Source: Fusarium oxysporum f. sp. lycopersici 4287 (lineage: Eukaryota > Ascomycota > Sordariomycetes > Hypocreales > Nectriaceae). Taken from it: a stretch of 64,000 nucleotides of DNA. Under the pieces are notes generated by a model that was not told the DNA's origin, did no database searches, and worked only from the letters and a program-made list of their open reading frames with translations. The position numbers and the translations under genes are program-made. The stretch lies in assembly GCF_000149955.1 (NCBI RefSeq), contig NC_030991.1, positions 1,866,914 to 1,930,913 on the forward strand, written 5' to 3'. Shown here piece by piece: positions 20,557-30,591 of this stretch (the first letter of the stretch is position 1; every line of letters begins with the position of its first letter).

Positions 20557-21923
20557 GCCAAAAGTCTGGAATCACACTGATCCTACCCCGCTTTCAACAC
20601 AGCGTAATAGAACCATCACGAGTTCTTTAATTAGCAATTAAATAACGAAAAATGCCTTCAGGAAATCGGTCTTTTGGGACTGAGATAAGCGGAAATCGTA
20701 AGTTTAATCATGAATTTACTCCAGGGCAAAGAGCAGCCACAATGGCGGAGCTACATGCCGGCAAATCTCAGAGGGAAGTTGCAGATAACTTCTCAACGAC
20801 CCAGGGGACCATCTCGAAGACCAAAAGACGATGGGAACAACACCACAACCTTGCCTCACAGCCACGAAAAGGACGTCCAAAGAAACTCACGCCGCTACAG
20901 CTTATCAGGATTAATTCGTATATTAATCGGCATCGCGAAATCACCTGGAATGACGTTCTGTATGAACTGGAATTAGATGTCTCTATTCGCACTCTCAAGA
21001 GACGTTTACAGAGCAATTGGCGCCGCAAATGGCGGTCAAAAAGACGGATTTAACTGTCAGAAGAAGACGCAAAAGAGCGGCTTGAACACTGTACGTTTTG
21101 GCTCCGTCATCTCGATGATTACATACGCGTAAGTCGGTTTAAAATGAAGCTATTCCCACTGACTTTGGCGTACAGATTTGCTTCAGTGATGAGGTTACTG
21201 TACAGAATGCCCCGAACAACCCTGACGGCTGGGTCTTTCGCCGGCCTCATGAGAAATACCGTAAGGAACCTAGTTAATGTTCAATCTCACGGAAAAGCCT
21301 GTCAATCGATTATGTTCTGGGCAGGAATCTCTGGAAGGAAAAGGACGTATATTATCCCTATGACGAGAGATATTACGTCTGAAAAAGGAGGTTATTCTAG
21401 CTGGTCATATCGTAAATCCCTGACGGAAGGTCTTCTTCCTTTTATTGATGAATTTGGTGATTCCCAACAGGATAACGCGCGTGTACACATCGCCAAAGCT
21501 TCAAAAGACTGGCTGCTTTTACACGGCATTATTCCATTAAATGGCCTGCACATTCCCCTGATTTAAATCCGATTGAGCATATATGGAAGGCTTTAAAGGC
21601 CAAATTACGAAGAATTCATCCTGAATTTATCAGACTAGGCAAAAGCGAAGCTCACAGGAAATTACTGATCAAATGGATCCAAGAAGCGTGGGAGGCGTTG
21701 CCTGACCGACTGTTGTTGAAGCTGACGACTTCAGCTGCTAACAGACTTCGGGCTTGCAAACGGGCGCGCGGATGGTATACAAAATATTAATCTACAGACT
21801 CAGGGCTATTAATTGATATATGAATGAAGCTATTTTGATAATTAATTGCTGTTCAATTGCAAAGTGAATTAATATGTTGAAATAATTGGTGTTGGTGGGG
21901 CGGGGTGATTCCAGACTTTTGGC
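20557..21923 (+). mobile_element. Tc1/mariner-type transposon, inactivated
   Basis: The ends GCCAAAAGTCTGGAATCAC (20557-20575) and its perfect reverse complement (21905-21923) enclose a Tc1-like transposase. Sequence outside this 19-bp core is not symmetrical, so the exact termini and the TA duplication could not be fixed. Size, about 1.37 kb, is normal for the superfamily. Confidence 0.8.
20652..21790 (+). pseudogene. Tc1-like transposase pseudogene
   Basis: From the ATG at 20652 the first exon encodes a helix-turn-helix of the Tc3/paired type (G-K-S-Q-R-E-V-A-D-N-F-S, T-I-S-K-T-K-R-R-W) and a second DNA-binding helix. An in-frame TAA interrupts it at 21051-21053. A 47-bp intron (21129-21175, GTAAGT...TACAG) leads into the catalytic domain starting I-C-F-S-D-E. 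Frames then shift near 21270, near the Q-D-N-A-R-V-H motif at about 21470, and near 21543. The last frame holds P-D-L-N-P-I-E-H-I-W and ends with TAA at about 21788. At least four lesions make it dead. Confidence 0.85.
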
Positions 21924-22008
21924 CTATTATTTTAGCCTAATGATCGTCTCCCTACTAGTGTTCACCTTTCTGCCGCCACTGTCTCCTCCAGAGTCAATCT
22001 TATACTCT

Positions 22009-22407
22009 TCATCTTTGCCGTTTAGTCCTTGCACTCGCACTTCCAGCTCCTCCAGTGCTGCTTCTTTTTACCCATGGCCTTGAATGCTCTATTGCCTCCA
22101 ATGTTATGCTGTCGCCAGGCTGACAATCGGATTTCTCGTATACCGTGCACTCAAAGCACCGTACAAGCGATTTAGTGCCTCGGGAATTGACATCAAAGTC
22201 ATTGACATTCTTTGGGAGGTTTTTGCAGTCGCCTGGTTTGCCAAACCCAGTGAATGATTTACCGTGCCTGAGATCGAGTCTGATCAGGTTGATGCCTGCC
22301 TCACACTTAGGTGCACGGGTATCGAGCATGTCGCTATCGTCAATGACGGCGGCATTGGCTACTCCAAGGCCCAAAGCGACAAAGGGGAGAATATAAGGGA
22401 AGTGCAT
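22009..22407 (-). CDS. Small secreted cysteine-containing protein, possibly frameshifted at the C-terminus
   Basis: 132 residues from the ATG at 22407. A signal peptide is evident (about residues 1-20, hydrophobic L-G-L-G-V-A-N-A-A). The mature part has cysteines at 35, 61, 84, 87 and 95, and a D-T-R-A possible processing site. The last 30 residues (S/G/A/R-rich) look unlike the rest. The +1 frame over the same bases reads A-F-K-A-M-G...W-K-C-E-C-K-D-stop, a more natural cysteine-rich end. So a one-base deletion near codon 102 may have damaged the gene. The family is unknown to me. Size, secretion and location fit a candidate effector, but this is inference. Confidence 0.6.
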   Translation of the reverse strand: MHFPYILPFVALGLGVANAAVIDDSDMLDTRAPKCEAGINLIRLDLRHGKSFTGFGKPGDCKNLPKNVNDFDVNSRGTKSLVRCFECTVYEKSDCQPGDSITLEAIEHSRPWVKRSSTGGAGSASARTKRQR

Positions 22408-24066
22408 TGTTGGCTGTCTTGAGGTTTTTAGAAGTTGGGTTTGTGGCTCTTCTTCTCTGTGATGTATTTCTTGAGATGCTGCAGTTTGCGATGAAGATTG
22501 GTTTAAGATTGTCGAGTAATGCCTAGGTATTTATAATAGTCTGTCTCTGCACTCCCCTTCCACATGCATTTTCTCTGTCTTTTACGTTCGCTCACCAGCT
22601 AGTTTTCAGCTCACTATACCACCCTTTTCACTGCGAGCTATCAGTAGCGATACTTCTCCGTTCGTAAACGCTGAGGACTGCTTTGGGCTCAGCCTCTCCG
22701 TCCTAGAGCCGATGCGAGAGAGCTGCAACCACCACTAGGCAGCTGCGACGCTTTCATGTTGTTCCATTATGGCTTCACTGTCGTCCAACAGAGGTCTAGA
22801 ACAGGTGAGTTATTTTTAGTCTTACCTTGTTATGTATTAAATTTGTCATTGTTGTTAATCATTCCACAAATTAAGATAGAGAATGAGGCATGGCTGACGG
22901 GAGTTTCGCCTACCGGTAGAGCCCCGATCAGTAAAAGGTGGCTATTAAAAATACTGTAGTCAAGGTCAGATAGTATGGCAGCTGACGCTACAGTATCCCC
23001 TCCACTCCATATCTATTTCTGAATGCTTTCCCTACCCGTGTAAGAGTCATGTCCGTGTAGTCAAAACGTCATGCCCGTATAACAATTCCCTACTCAAGTA
23101 GTTGCAACCTCTTCACCAATACGAACAATTCTCCACACATTGGGAATGTAAGCATCTCTCCTCGAAGCTCACCTCTTACTGTGTTATTTATAATAGTTGA
23201 AGCCCACCTCCGGAAGGTAGCAACCTCAGACGGATGGTAAGTCCCTGCAGTTGGCACAGCTATAAGGGGTGATATACGCTGGTTTGTATTGATAATCGCG
23301 AGAATTAGCAGTTTATCAATTGGTAACTTATACCTAAGATAAATGTCGAGATGCTACTTAAGGGTAACAGCCTAGCCATCTGTACTTCAAGCGGAGCTCT
23401 TATGATTATCCTTGGCGTAGGGTTGAGTGGTGTGAGTAACTTCTTCTAGGGTCCAAGAATAAATACTGTGAGAGGGTGGTACTGTAGGCTTGGTATGGTG
23501 TAGTGGTGCTAGTATATTTGCACTGTATCTCCTTGAGTTTTCGGATGCTTACGCTCCGACCCTTCCGTACGGCTGTCTTACGGAATACAGTGTTTATCAC
23601 CCCCGGTTGGTTCATCGTCATGAGGGTGTCATGTAAAGCACTCGACTAGTGGCTGTAAAACCCATGAAAATCGAATGTGGGAGATCTACAGTACGGAGTT
23701 TGGTGAAAGCCATTCTTATGTTTCTCCACATGTCGAGGGCCCGAGGTATCAAGGAGATGGCATTCAGAATCCTGCACCCTTATTAAGAATTGACTTTCTG
23801 CCACTGTGGGAGGACAAATAAGGGCTCGTGGTTGTATGCCGATGTGACGAAAATACGTGTTGCCCTACTCCACCACAATCTCAGCTCCCACTGGATTCGC
23901 CTTGGATGGGAGGCTACCTACTGTGACTAACCAACCTACACGTATTTCATAATACTGTAAGGACTCACGAAATTCGACCCGACCGGTGGATCCCCTTAGT
24001 GGCGGGCTAGCCTAATTCGGCCGGTCACACGATGCGGCTCTTCCCGGCAGATATCAAATCGGCATG
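22408..24066. other. Intergenic, nothing supported
   Basis: Contains the presumed promoter of the secreted-protein gene in its first 200 bp. The remainder shows only short frames. Confidence 0.4.
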
Positions 24067-24074
24067 CCGATAAT

Positions 24075-24833
24075 CAGGGTTCAAATCCATACCACGAAAT
24101 CCACATATGGATCCATAATGTGGATCCATATCCATTCCATTCCATTCCACGTGGGCTTCAGCATTTCCATATCCACGCCACGAAGCCCCTTCCACATGTT
24201 CCACATGTGGAAATCGTGGAATATTTTAGGTGGGGTTCGAAAATACCTTGATTTCCTTGTGAAATCCCGCATATCCTAAGTACTTTCTATCACCCACAAC
24301 AACACAACATCGATTTGCCACCCCATTTTCCTCCGTACACAATGAGTCCATTCTGGGGGCTTCACTGTTACTCGCGTTACTACCCCAAATCGAAATGGCC
24401 ACTCCCCATCCTACCAAGTCAACCACATCCGTTCCAGAACGAACAGAAGAGGACAATCAACGGCTCTTTCAGCTCTACAAAAGCTGGATCTTGACGGAGA
24501 GAGACGGCAAGGCGCGTCTATAGGTATATCGGTTCGGCTACGAATATCCAGCATAACAAGAAACAGGAACGTCGGTGGGTGTGTTGCCTTTGCGTCAAGC
24601 AACGGCGGATTTTAATGGACCAATGACAAAAACATTGACGTCACCGAGGGCGGGCGGGACCCATTAATTACCATTGTTGGACGAAGTAGGTTTCCATTCC
24701 ACGAATTCCACAATATGGATCCATTTCCATAATGGATCCATTTCCACCCATTCCACATCGAAATTATTAGTCAGCATCCATATCCACGCCATATTCACAA
24801 ATGTGTCGTGGAGTGTCGTGGATTTGAACCCTG
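24075..24833 (-). mobile_element. 759-bp non-autonomous hAT element (MITE), copy B
   Basis: Reverse-oriented second copy of the element at 1949-2707. It has the same termini (CAGGGTTCAAATCCA), identical length and the same translations in every internal frame I compared. The flanking 8-bp duplication is CCGATAAT (24067-24074 and 24834-24841), different from copy A, which proves independent insertion. The near identity indicates recent transposition. Confidence 0.94.
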
Positions 24834-24841
24834 CCGATAAT

Positions 24842-25318
24842 CTTCGTTATGGGCATCTTGATTACCTCAACCCATACTTCTATAGTTGAATGAAGACATA
24901 TGGCTTCGTGGTATGTAACAAAATGCCCCTCGAAGAGCGCTCTATTAATATACCAAAGCCAGGGCAGGCTGTCCTACCTGGTCGCAAGAAGCCTAGCCCG
25001 AAAGTCAAGCCGATCCAGGGCCGCAAATATAAAGTGGAAAAGCCGGTTATACCTCCTCTACGCGACTGTATATACTGGCAAACTTGACTAAAATAGATGA
25101 CTAATATTCCTGCTTATCCTGGTCATTTTTAACTATAATCAATTAATTGCATTGAACTTCAAACCAGTCGCAACGCCGCAATTGTAATTTTCTGTTGCAG
25201 AAAATGAAAATTCAATATGTCCTTACTATAATGAATTGATGCATGTGCTTAAAATCCATTTTACTAAACAAATGTTAGGGGTGACCTGAATCTGTTTAGG
25301 TTAAATGGATTCAGATCG
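24842..25318. other. Intergenic
   Basis: Short frames without recognisable motifs. Nothing could be supported. Confidence 0.4.
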
Positions 25319-25549
25319 TCATTTCATTAGCGCCTTTTTTTTATATGGGTATTTAAATGGATTCGCAGCTGAATCCGCCGCGCAGCTAAAATAGGATAGG
25401 ATAGGATAGGCGATCTCTCTTCTGGCTGCTGCTTTAATGCCTTTATAATGCTTCTTTAAATGCGGCTTGACCTCCTTGGTGACATATGCATTACGGCATA
25501 CTATACAAGTCACAAATGGAAACTCGGTTAATTTGATAAATGGTAACAT
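25319..25549 (-). pseudogene. OrsD-like zinc-finger fragment
   Basis: 76 codons from the ATG at 25549. The segment F-V-T-C-I-V-C-R-N-A-Y-V, then H-L-K-K-H-Y-K-G-I and A-A-A-R-R-E-I has the C-x2-C...H-x3-4-H spacing and helix of the OrsD-type domain (often found at the N-terminus of large uncharacterised fungal proteins). The frame stops 30 codons later, so this is a short remnant. A tandem AGGAT repeat lies within it at about 25390-25409. Confidence 0.45.
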
Positions 25550-26674
25550 CTTGGCTTCTTTGATTTTACTTGAATATGGGATGAATGGTTTGTTTTTATA
25601 ACTATTTACTTATCTTAATTTTACCCTTGTTAAACTTGCTTTTGTTATTACTATGATACTAAACCTTAAATCTTGTCTGACTCGAACCTAGACTATACCT
25701 TGGCTTAGGTCTAAATCTGATCTTGACTCATCCCTTTGGCGGGTGAAAGCCCTTTCTTTGCTTATCCTGCCCCTCACTTGACTCCTTATGTCTGATGATA
25801 ATTGTGAGGCCTCAAAAGCCTCACTTCAGCACCTTGAGCTGGATTGACATGTGGTTTAGTGATACTTAAGTCGACCTTTACGTACTGTCTGGGTTACAAT
25901 TAGCCATTTGTTTGGAAAGAGTGGATGGAATGGTATTTCCAGTCAACTCTGGTTAAAAGACGGGACATGATGGCTTGAACCACTCGCTGAGCCCATATAT
26001 GAATGCCACGTATGAGTTAGCGTCGATCTGTTGCAGTAGTGTCGCTCTCGACCAATACAATCCACTATGGTTGAGCTGGCGTGAATAATGATTTAATCAT
26101 AGGACGCCGCTATGATGCTACAGTACATAAGCCTCAGATTCCTTTTTTCTTAGCACTTGCAATAACAGTAGTATTATACTTGGCACACTGTGTAAAAGTT
26201 GGTGCATGTGATGCATAAACTAAATACCATATGTGATTGTGACCCTTACTTGCCCCTCATATTACATTTAAGGTTTTCAACTTCTGTAACTACATGACCG
26301 TCGAAGATTGGATCCACGCCGTGGAAATATGGGGGAAAAACCCGTATCTCGTCTGTCGCCAAGCTGGTGCTGTGCATCCAGTGAACCAGGTTATCTCCAG
26401 GCTATCCCCTGATTATCCTCATCTGAGTGTCGATCTACGATTCTCGAGTCTTGGACCGCAAAACAGGACTTCCATCAATTAATATGTGTACATACAGAAG
26501 AAGTCGTCGCTTGAAACTCATGATGCTCATCGCCAATCACAAACACGGCAACTATACAGTACCATTAAACCCATACGTCATATTATATCCTGAATTTCTC
26601 TGACTAGACTGCAGATAATGAGTTGATTTCAGAATGATAATATTCTTAAGACCATGTCCTTTGTGGCGCCACTG
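25550..26674. other. Intergenic, AT-rich
   Basis: No gene, TIR or RNA recognised. Confidence 0.4.
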
Positions 26675-27272
26675 TCATGCTTCCATGTGTTGGAGGCCAG
26701 AAGAACCTTGAAAATAACCTTGTTGATCACTGGTGCTGCTGTCATTGTCATCTGGCCGCGGGGCTGTAGTTATGAGTGTGATGCCCGTACCCCGATTCTC
26801 TGAAGAGGACCTTTGCCATGTCAAGTTATCCACTATTTTATATGCCTGTTTCGCAATGTACTGTTGAATTAGAGTACATATGCAATCGTTATGCCTCAGA
26901 ATTTCGGATTGGAGTTGGGAAACGTTCTCCTGAAGGTCGTTGTAGCAAGCAGCAAGCAGACTGCTGGTTTTTGGAAGATGCGGGTGATAGTTGAGTGGTA
27001 ACGAAGCTCGGCTCATCCATCAAGCCACCAGCAATTTCACCATGGAAGTAATGCTCTGAAGCTGGGTTTGGGAGAGATGAAGCTTGAGAACTGGACGAGT
27101 TTGTTGGGAAGGATTGATTAGAGGAACTTATCCAATGCCATGAAATGAGGTATTCGGGCAAGTCTTGCCAGGCAAGATCAAAGAAATATTGAGTGTCAAT
27201 AGGTCCATCACTTTCGATTAAAGAAGCAGTTGGGAAGTAGCTGTTTTCTGCTAGGGTTGCCGCAAAAGCCAT
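26675..27272 (-). pseudogene. ATF-like bZIP paralogue lacking the basic region
   Basis: From the ATG at 27272 the frame parallels the intact bZIP gene at 28286-29116: S-L-I-E-S-D-G, L-P-E-Y-L-I-S-W-H-W-I, then a serine-rich stretch. It shifts near 26960 to a frame with A-C-Y-N-D-L-Q-E-N-V-S-Q-L-Q-S-E-I-L and C-I-C-T-L-I-Q-Q-Y-I-A, which matches the end of the zipper and the C-x-C motif of the paralogue. The intervening 100 or more residues, including the whole DNA-contacting basic region, are missing. As it stands it cannot bind DNA as a bZIP. It lies 1 kb downstream of its intact relative on the same strand, so a tandem duplication followed by deletion is likely. Confidence 0.75.
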
Positions 27273-28285
27273 AATCCGTGTATGATGGAAATTTTCCTCA
27301 ATCTCTTTTCGACTTATGCCATGAATTGATGCGTGACACTTGGTGGTTAAGACTTGAGTGGTTAGAGGTGATGAAGTGTGCACAGACATTCGAATTAAAC
27401 GAGTTATGGGACAAAAAAGTAACTTATGGTGCTCCAAATAAGACTTTAGGCCCTGCAGGGCTGCGGCCGTATGGGAAGCCAATTGATCATCTTGGTTTGC
27501 CTCATGAATTACCCCTACCCCATTATAGACGATGATGGCAAGGCCTGGTTGTTCATCATACTGCGGTGATATACATCCGACTCAGATCATCTGATCTGCC
27601 TGTTCCATGCTGCCTGCAATTTGTAAACACCATCCTCGATGTCGATCGAAATCGACAGAAGCTGTGCCCGTCAAGGCCGGTTATCCGCCAAAATATGTCG
27701 ATGGCCTAGTCGCAGTCTCGACCTTTAATATTGGCTCTCTGCTCGGGGCCGCAATAATTTAACTTTTGACTATGGGTCTTATGACGATAGCATGATTTGA
27801 TATGATCCTGGTGCTCTCTCCAACCCACCCAATTAAAATAATGTTATGGCTCTCTTATTAACAAGACCGCGAGGCTCATTTCTACACAATTCCCGACCGT
27901 AATTACCGCTCTGAATATTTTCCCTCTATTGGCGCAAAATAAGGTTTTTAATTTGTGTTTGGGATTTTGGGTCGGAAGATAACTGAAGTAATTCGGAGAA
28001 AAGGAAAACTAACTTCTCAGCTCATCTCGTACAACAACAAATTGAGATATGCATATTCGGAAGAGATTGAGGGCCCTCTATCAACAAGCCCCTCTTTCAA
28101 CCAAACATGCGCCGCTACTTCACCTCATCTCAAATTCCGCGCACCAAACAAAACACTTCACCTTCATTGCAGACTACAATGTTATTGGTACCATGATTTC
28201 GCCGCGTTATTCCATTACCCCCCGTTACATTCCAGAAGGCCCAGGGAGTTATCTCAGGCGTTATTGCCGTCCTGACACGGACTAA
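27273..28285. other. Spacer between tandem bZIP genes
   Basis: Presumed promoter of the truncated bZIP copy and downstream region of the intact one. No other gene supported. Confidence 0.4.
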
Positions 28286-29116
28286 TTATACCTGTACCCA
28301 GCTGCTGGATGATGACTGATTAGATATCAAGCCGTCCACAGATTTGAGTGCTTCACTTGCAACGTATCGTTGAATGAGAGCACATTCACAATCGCCATGC
28401 CCCAAGAGTTGGGATTTTAGTTGGAAAACCTTCTCTTTTAGGTCGTTGCAGCAAGAAGACAGTTGTTGGTGCCGGTCTTGCAGTTCTTCCACCTGGGCGG
28501 TCAAGGAATCTTGTTCATCCTGCTTGCGAGCACGACATTTGGCAGCAGCCTGCCGGTTTCGCTCCAAGGCCTTCATGTAGCGGTCGTTCTTAGCCCGGCT
28601 CGGCTCGGTTCTCCTCCCTTGCGCATCCTTGGTTTCACAAAGCAGCCGCCTGCTTCTCGTCTTTTTACCTGGCTTAATCCCCTTGGAAGACTCCAATGTT
28701 AAGTTAGACAGGCTCGAGTCTAGAAAAATGGCGTCGGTTGGGCTTCTCTGGCTGTTATGATGGTTTTCTGAACCGTCAGGTGTCGTGTCCCAGGTTGAGG
28801 GAGCTTGTGCTGTTGAACGATTGTATCCATTATATTGCTGGATAGTAGAGGATATGGACAATGCAGAGGATGGATTTGAAGCGTTCTCTAGACTCGCCTC
28901 TGCCAACCCACTACCAATGATATCATCTTTGATGTGGTACCCCGAGGATGGAGTCGAGAGATATAACGCTTCGGAATTGGACGAGTTCATCGTGGAAGAA
29001 GCAGTTGATGAAACAATCCAATGCCATGGAATCAGATATTCCGGCATATCTCCCCGAGCGCAATGAAAATAAGACTGGTCTTGAGCGGACCCATCCCAGT
29101 CAACAAGGGAAGCCAT
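28286..29116 (-). CDS. ATF/CREB-type bZIP transcription factor
   Basis: 276 residues from the ATG at 29116. The frame extends upstream only from a GTG. The basic region (about residues 179-202) contains R-N-R-Q-A-A-A-K-C-R-A-R-K, the signature of Atf1/AtfA-type bZIPs. A leucine zipper runs to about 240, followed by H-G-D-C-E-C-A-L-I-Q-R-Y, comparable to the H-x-D-C motif after the zipper in fungal ATF proteins. The N-terminal half is acidic and serine-rich with L-I-P-W-H-W-I. No intron is needed and no lesion is seen. It should act in the nucleus as a dimer on CRE-like sites. Two relatives lie at 26675 and 45933. Confidence 0.85.
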   Translation of the reverse strand: MASLVDWDGSAQDQSYFHCARGDMPEYLIPWHWIVSSTASSTMNSSNSEALYLSTPSSGYHIKDDIIGSGLAEASLENASNPSSALSISSTIQQYNGYNRSTAQAPSTWDTTPDGSENHHNSQRSPTDAIFLDSSLSNLTLESSKGIKPGKKTRSRRLLCETKDAQGRRTEPSRAKNDRYMKALERNRQAAAKCRARKQDEQDSLTAQVEELQDRHQQLSSCCNDLKEKVFQLKSQLLGHGDCECALIQRYVASEALKSVDGLISNQSSSSSWVQV

Positions 29117-29892
29117 GTCAAAGTCGGAATATCGAGACTTTTCTGAAGATGTAAAAATAAAGCCTGCCGCGATCTTTTTCACAGATACTTAAGACTTCAG
29201 ACCAAATCTGAAATCTTAGATGACCAAACCTGTGTCAAAGGCAGTTTCAGAGCGGCGTGGGTTAATTCGCGAGAACGAAGGGTACAAAAAGGTGCAAGTT
29301 GACTCAGCCACCAGGAAACGAGAGCAACTTGAAGCAGCTGAGTGCTCACTCCGGGGATAAAACCATCGACCGCTGCATGAAGCCATAGATCCTTTACTCT
29401 TTTTATTCTAGGACTGGCAAAGGCCAGGGTCCCCGCTTCGATTTCAGGGGTCGCCTTAACCCCAACGCAACCTTGAGTGAAGGTCTGACCATGCTTTTTA
29501 TGGTACGTGCGGCGACATGCGATAACTCTCAGCTCTCATATCTTATGAGCTGTTATCTCTATATGCCCAAAGATAATCGCCAAGATACAAGGTGGAGCAT
29601 CACACATATGGCACCTCTAAATCGTGAAATTCAGTCGTGATCTGCGTCACATCAGATCACCGCAATCCTGAGTTCTTGATGAACTAAAGGACTCATGACA
29701 GTGATATGACATCGCATGGTTACCTTAAAAATCTGCAGACTACTGTATGCAGGCTACGATCTATAGGCTTTGATGAAGCCATAAAAACGAGTTATCAGGT
29801 AATGATCTGATGCCGGCCGTTAGCCGCCCCCCACACGTGGAAATTATTGCTTCACTTAAATTCTTTGTGACTAAGCTAAAAATAAGGGATAA
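29117..29892. other. Upstream region of the bZIP gene
   Basis: No gene. Presumed promoter of the minus-strand bZIP gene. Confidence 0.4.
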
Positions 29893-30591
29893 CTAATCAG
29901 CTTTTCTTCTAAAGTCCACAGCGAAGTTAATCTCTGAATTGTTGTCCCAGTACTCCTGACCATTCACAGCATATCGCACGCAAAAGAACAGAGGATTCAG
30001 GACGAACTCATCCAGATCAGACATGGCAATCCCGAAAACGAATTTGTCATACTCTTGCCCCTCTCTAGTCCTCGCCGCACGGTAATAATACGCCGGCGTC
30101 TCTGAGATGGTCTTCCAATAATCCCGCGTAAAACGGCAAACAATGGATTTCTCAAAGGCCAAGTTGGCTACTGCGACGAAGCCAAAGAGAGCCAGATGGC
30201 GCCCTGAAAAGTAGAGCCTTTCTACTCTCACAGGCATCGACTTTCGGGTGCTGTCATTTTCGGGAAAGTTGAGTGCGACAGCCTCCCATCGAGGCTGTTT
30301 GATAATTTGACTGCTGGCTAGATGTTTATGCACGGTTGAGATTTCGTACGCAGATGATCCAGTCTTCCAAATGTTGGCAGGCTTGTCGGACTTGAAAAAG
30401 TAACAGACTTGTTCCAGCTGCGAGTGGAAATCAACAGTCTTGGGTAAAGCTGGCTTTCCCTCGCCACCGCGATGACCACGGTCACTGCACATGCGTAGAG
30501 CTGGATGAGACTGCCACCAAGTCTCTTTATTTTTCTTAGGGGTCATTCTTTCATTCATGTGTGATAGCTTCGCTATAGCTGGGACGCTCAT
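29893..30591 (-). CDS. CBM21-domain PP1 regulatory (glycogen-targeting) subunit, copy A
   Basis: 232 residues from the ATG at 30591. Residues 51-55 read K-T-V-D-F, a canonical R/K-x-V-x-F docking motif for protein phosphatase 1. A carbohydrate-binding module of family 21 covers about 115-228: V-R-V-E-R-L-Y-F, N-L-A-F-E-K-S, R-F-T-R-D-Y-W-K-T, and F-F-C-V-R-Y-x-V-N-G-Q-E-Y-W-D-N-N. This is the layout of Gac1/PIG2-type subunits, which bring PP1 to glycogen to activate glycogen synthase. It is shorter than usual (Gac1 is several times longer), with only a brief N-terminal tail. The relative at 54518-55558 shares about half its residues over the domain. Confidence 0.85.
   Translation of the reverse strand: MSVPAIAKLSHMNERMTPKKNKETWWQSHPALRMCSDRGHRGGEGKPALPKTVDFHSQLEQVCYFFKSDKPANIWKTGSSAYEISTVHKHLASSQIIKQPRWEAVALNFPENDSTRKSMPVRVERLYFSGRHLALFGFVAVANLAFEKSIVCRFTRDYWKTISETPAYYYRAARTREGQEYDKFVFGIAMSDLDEFVLNPLFFCVRYAVNGQEYWDNNSEINFAVDFRRKAD

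Noticed and set aside
21886..22083. A plus-strand 65-codon hydrophobic frame
   Set aside because: It runs antisense to the secreted-protein gene and into the Tc1 TIR; no independent support.
29117..29182. Longer N-terminus of the bZIP at 28286
   Set aside because: It would begin with GTG; the first ATG is at 29116, although the paralogue shows some similarity upstream.
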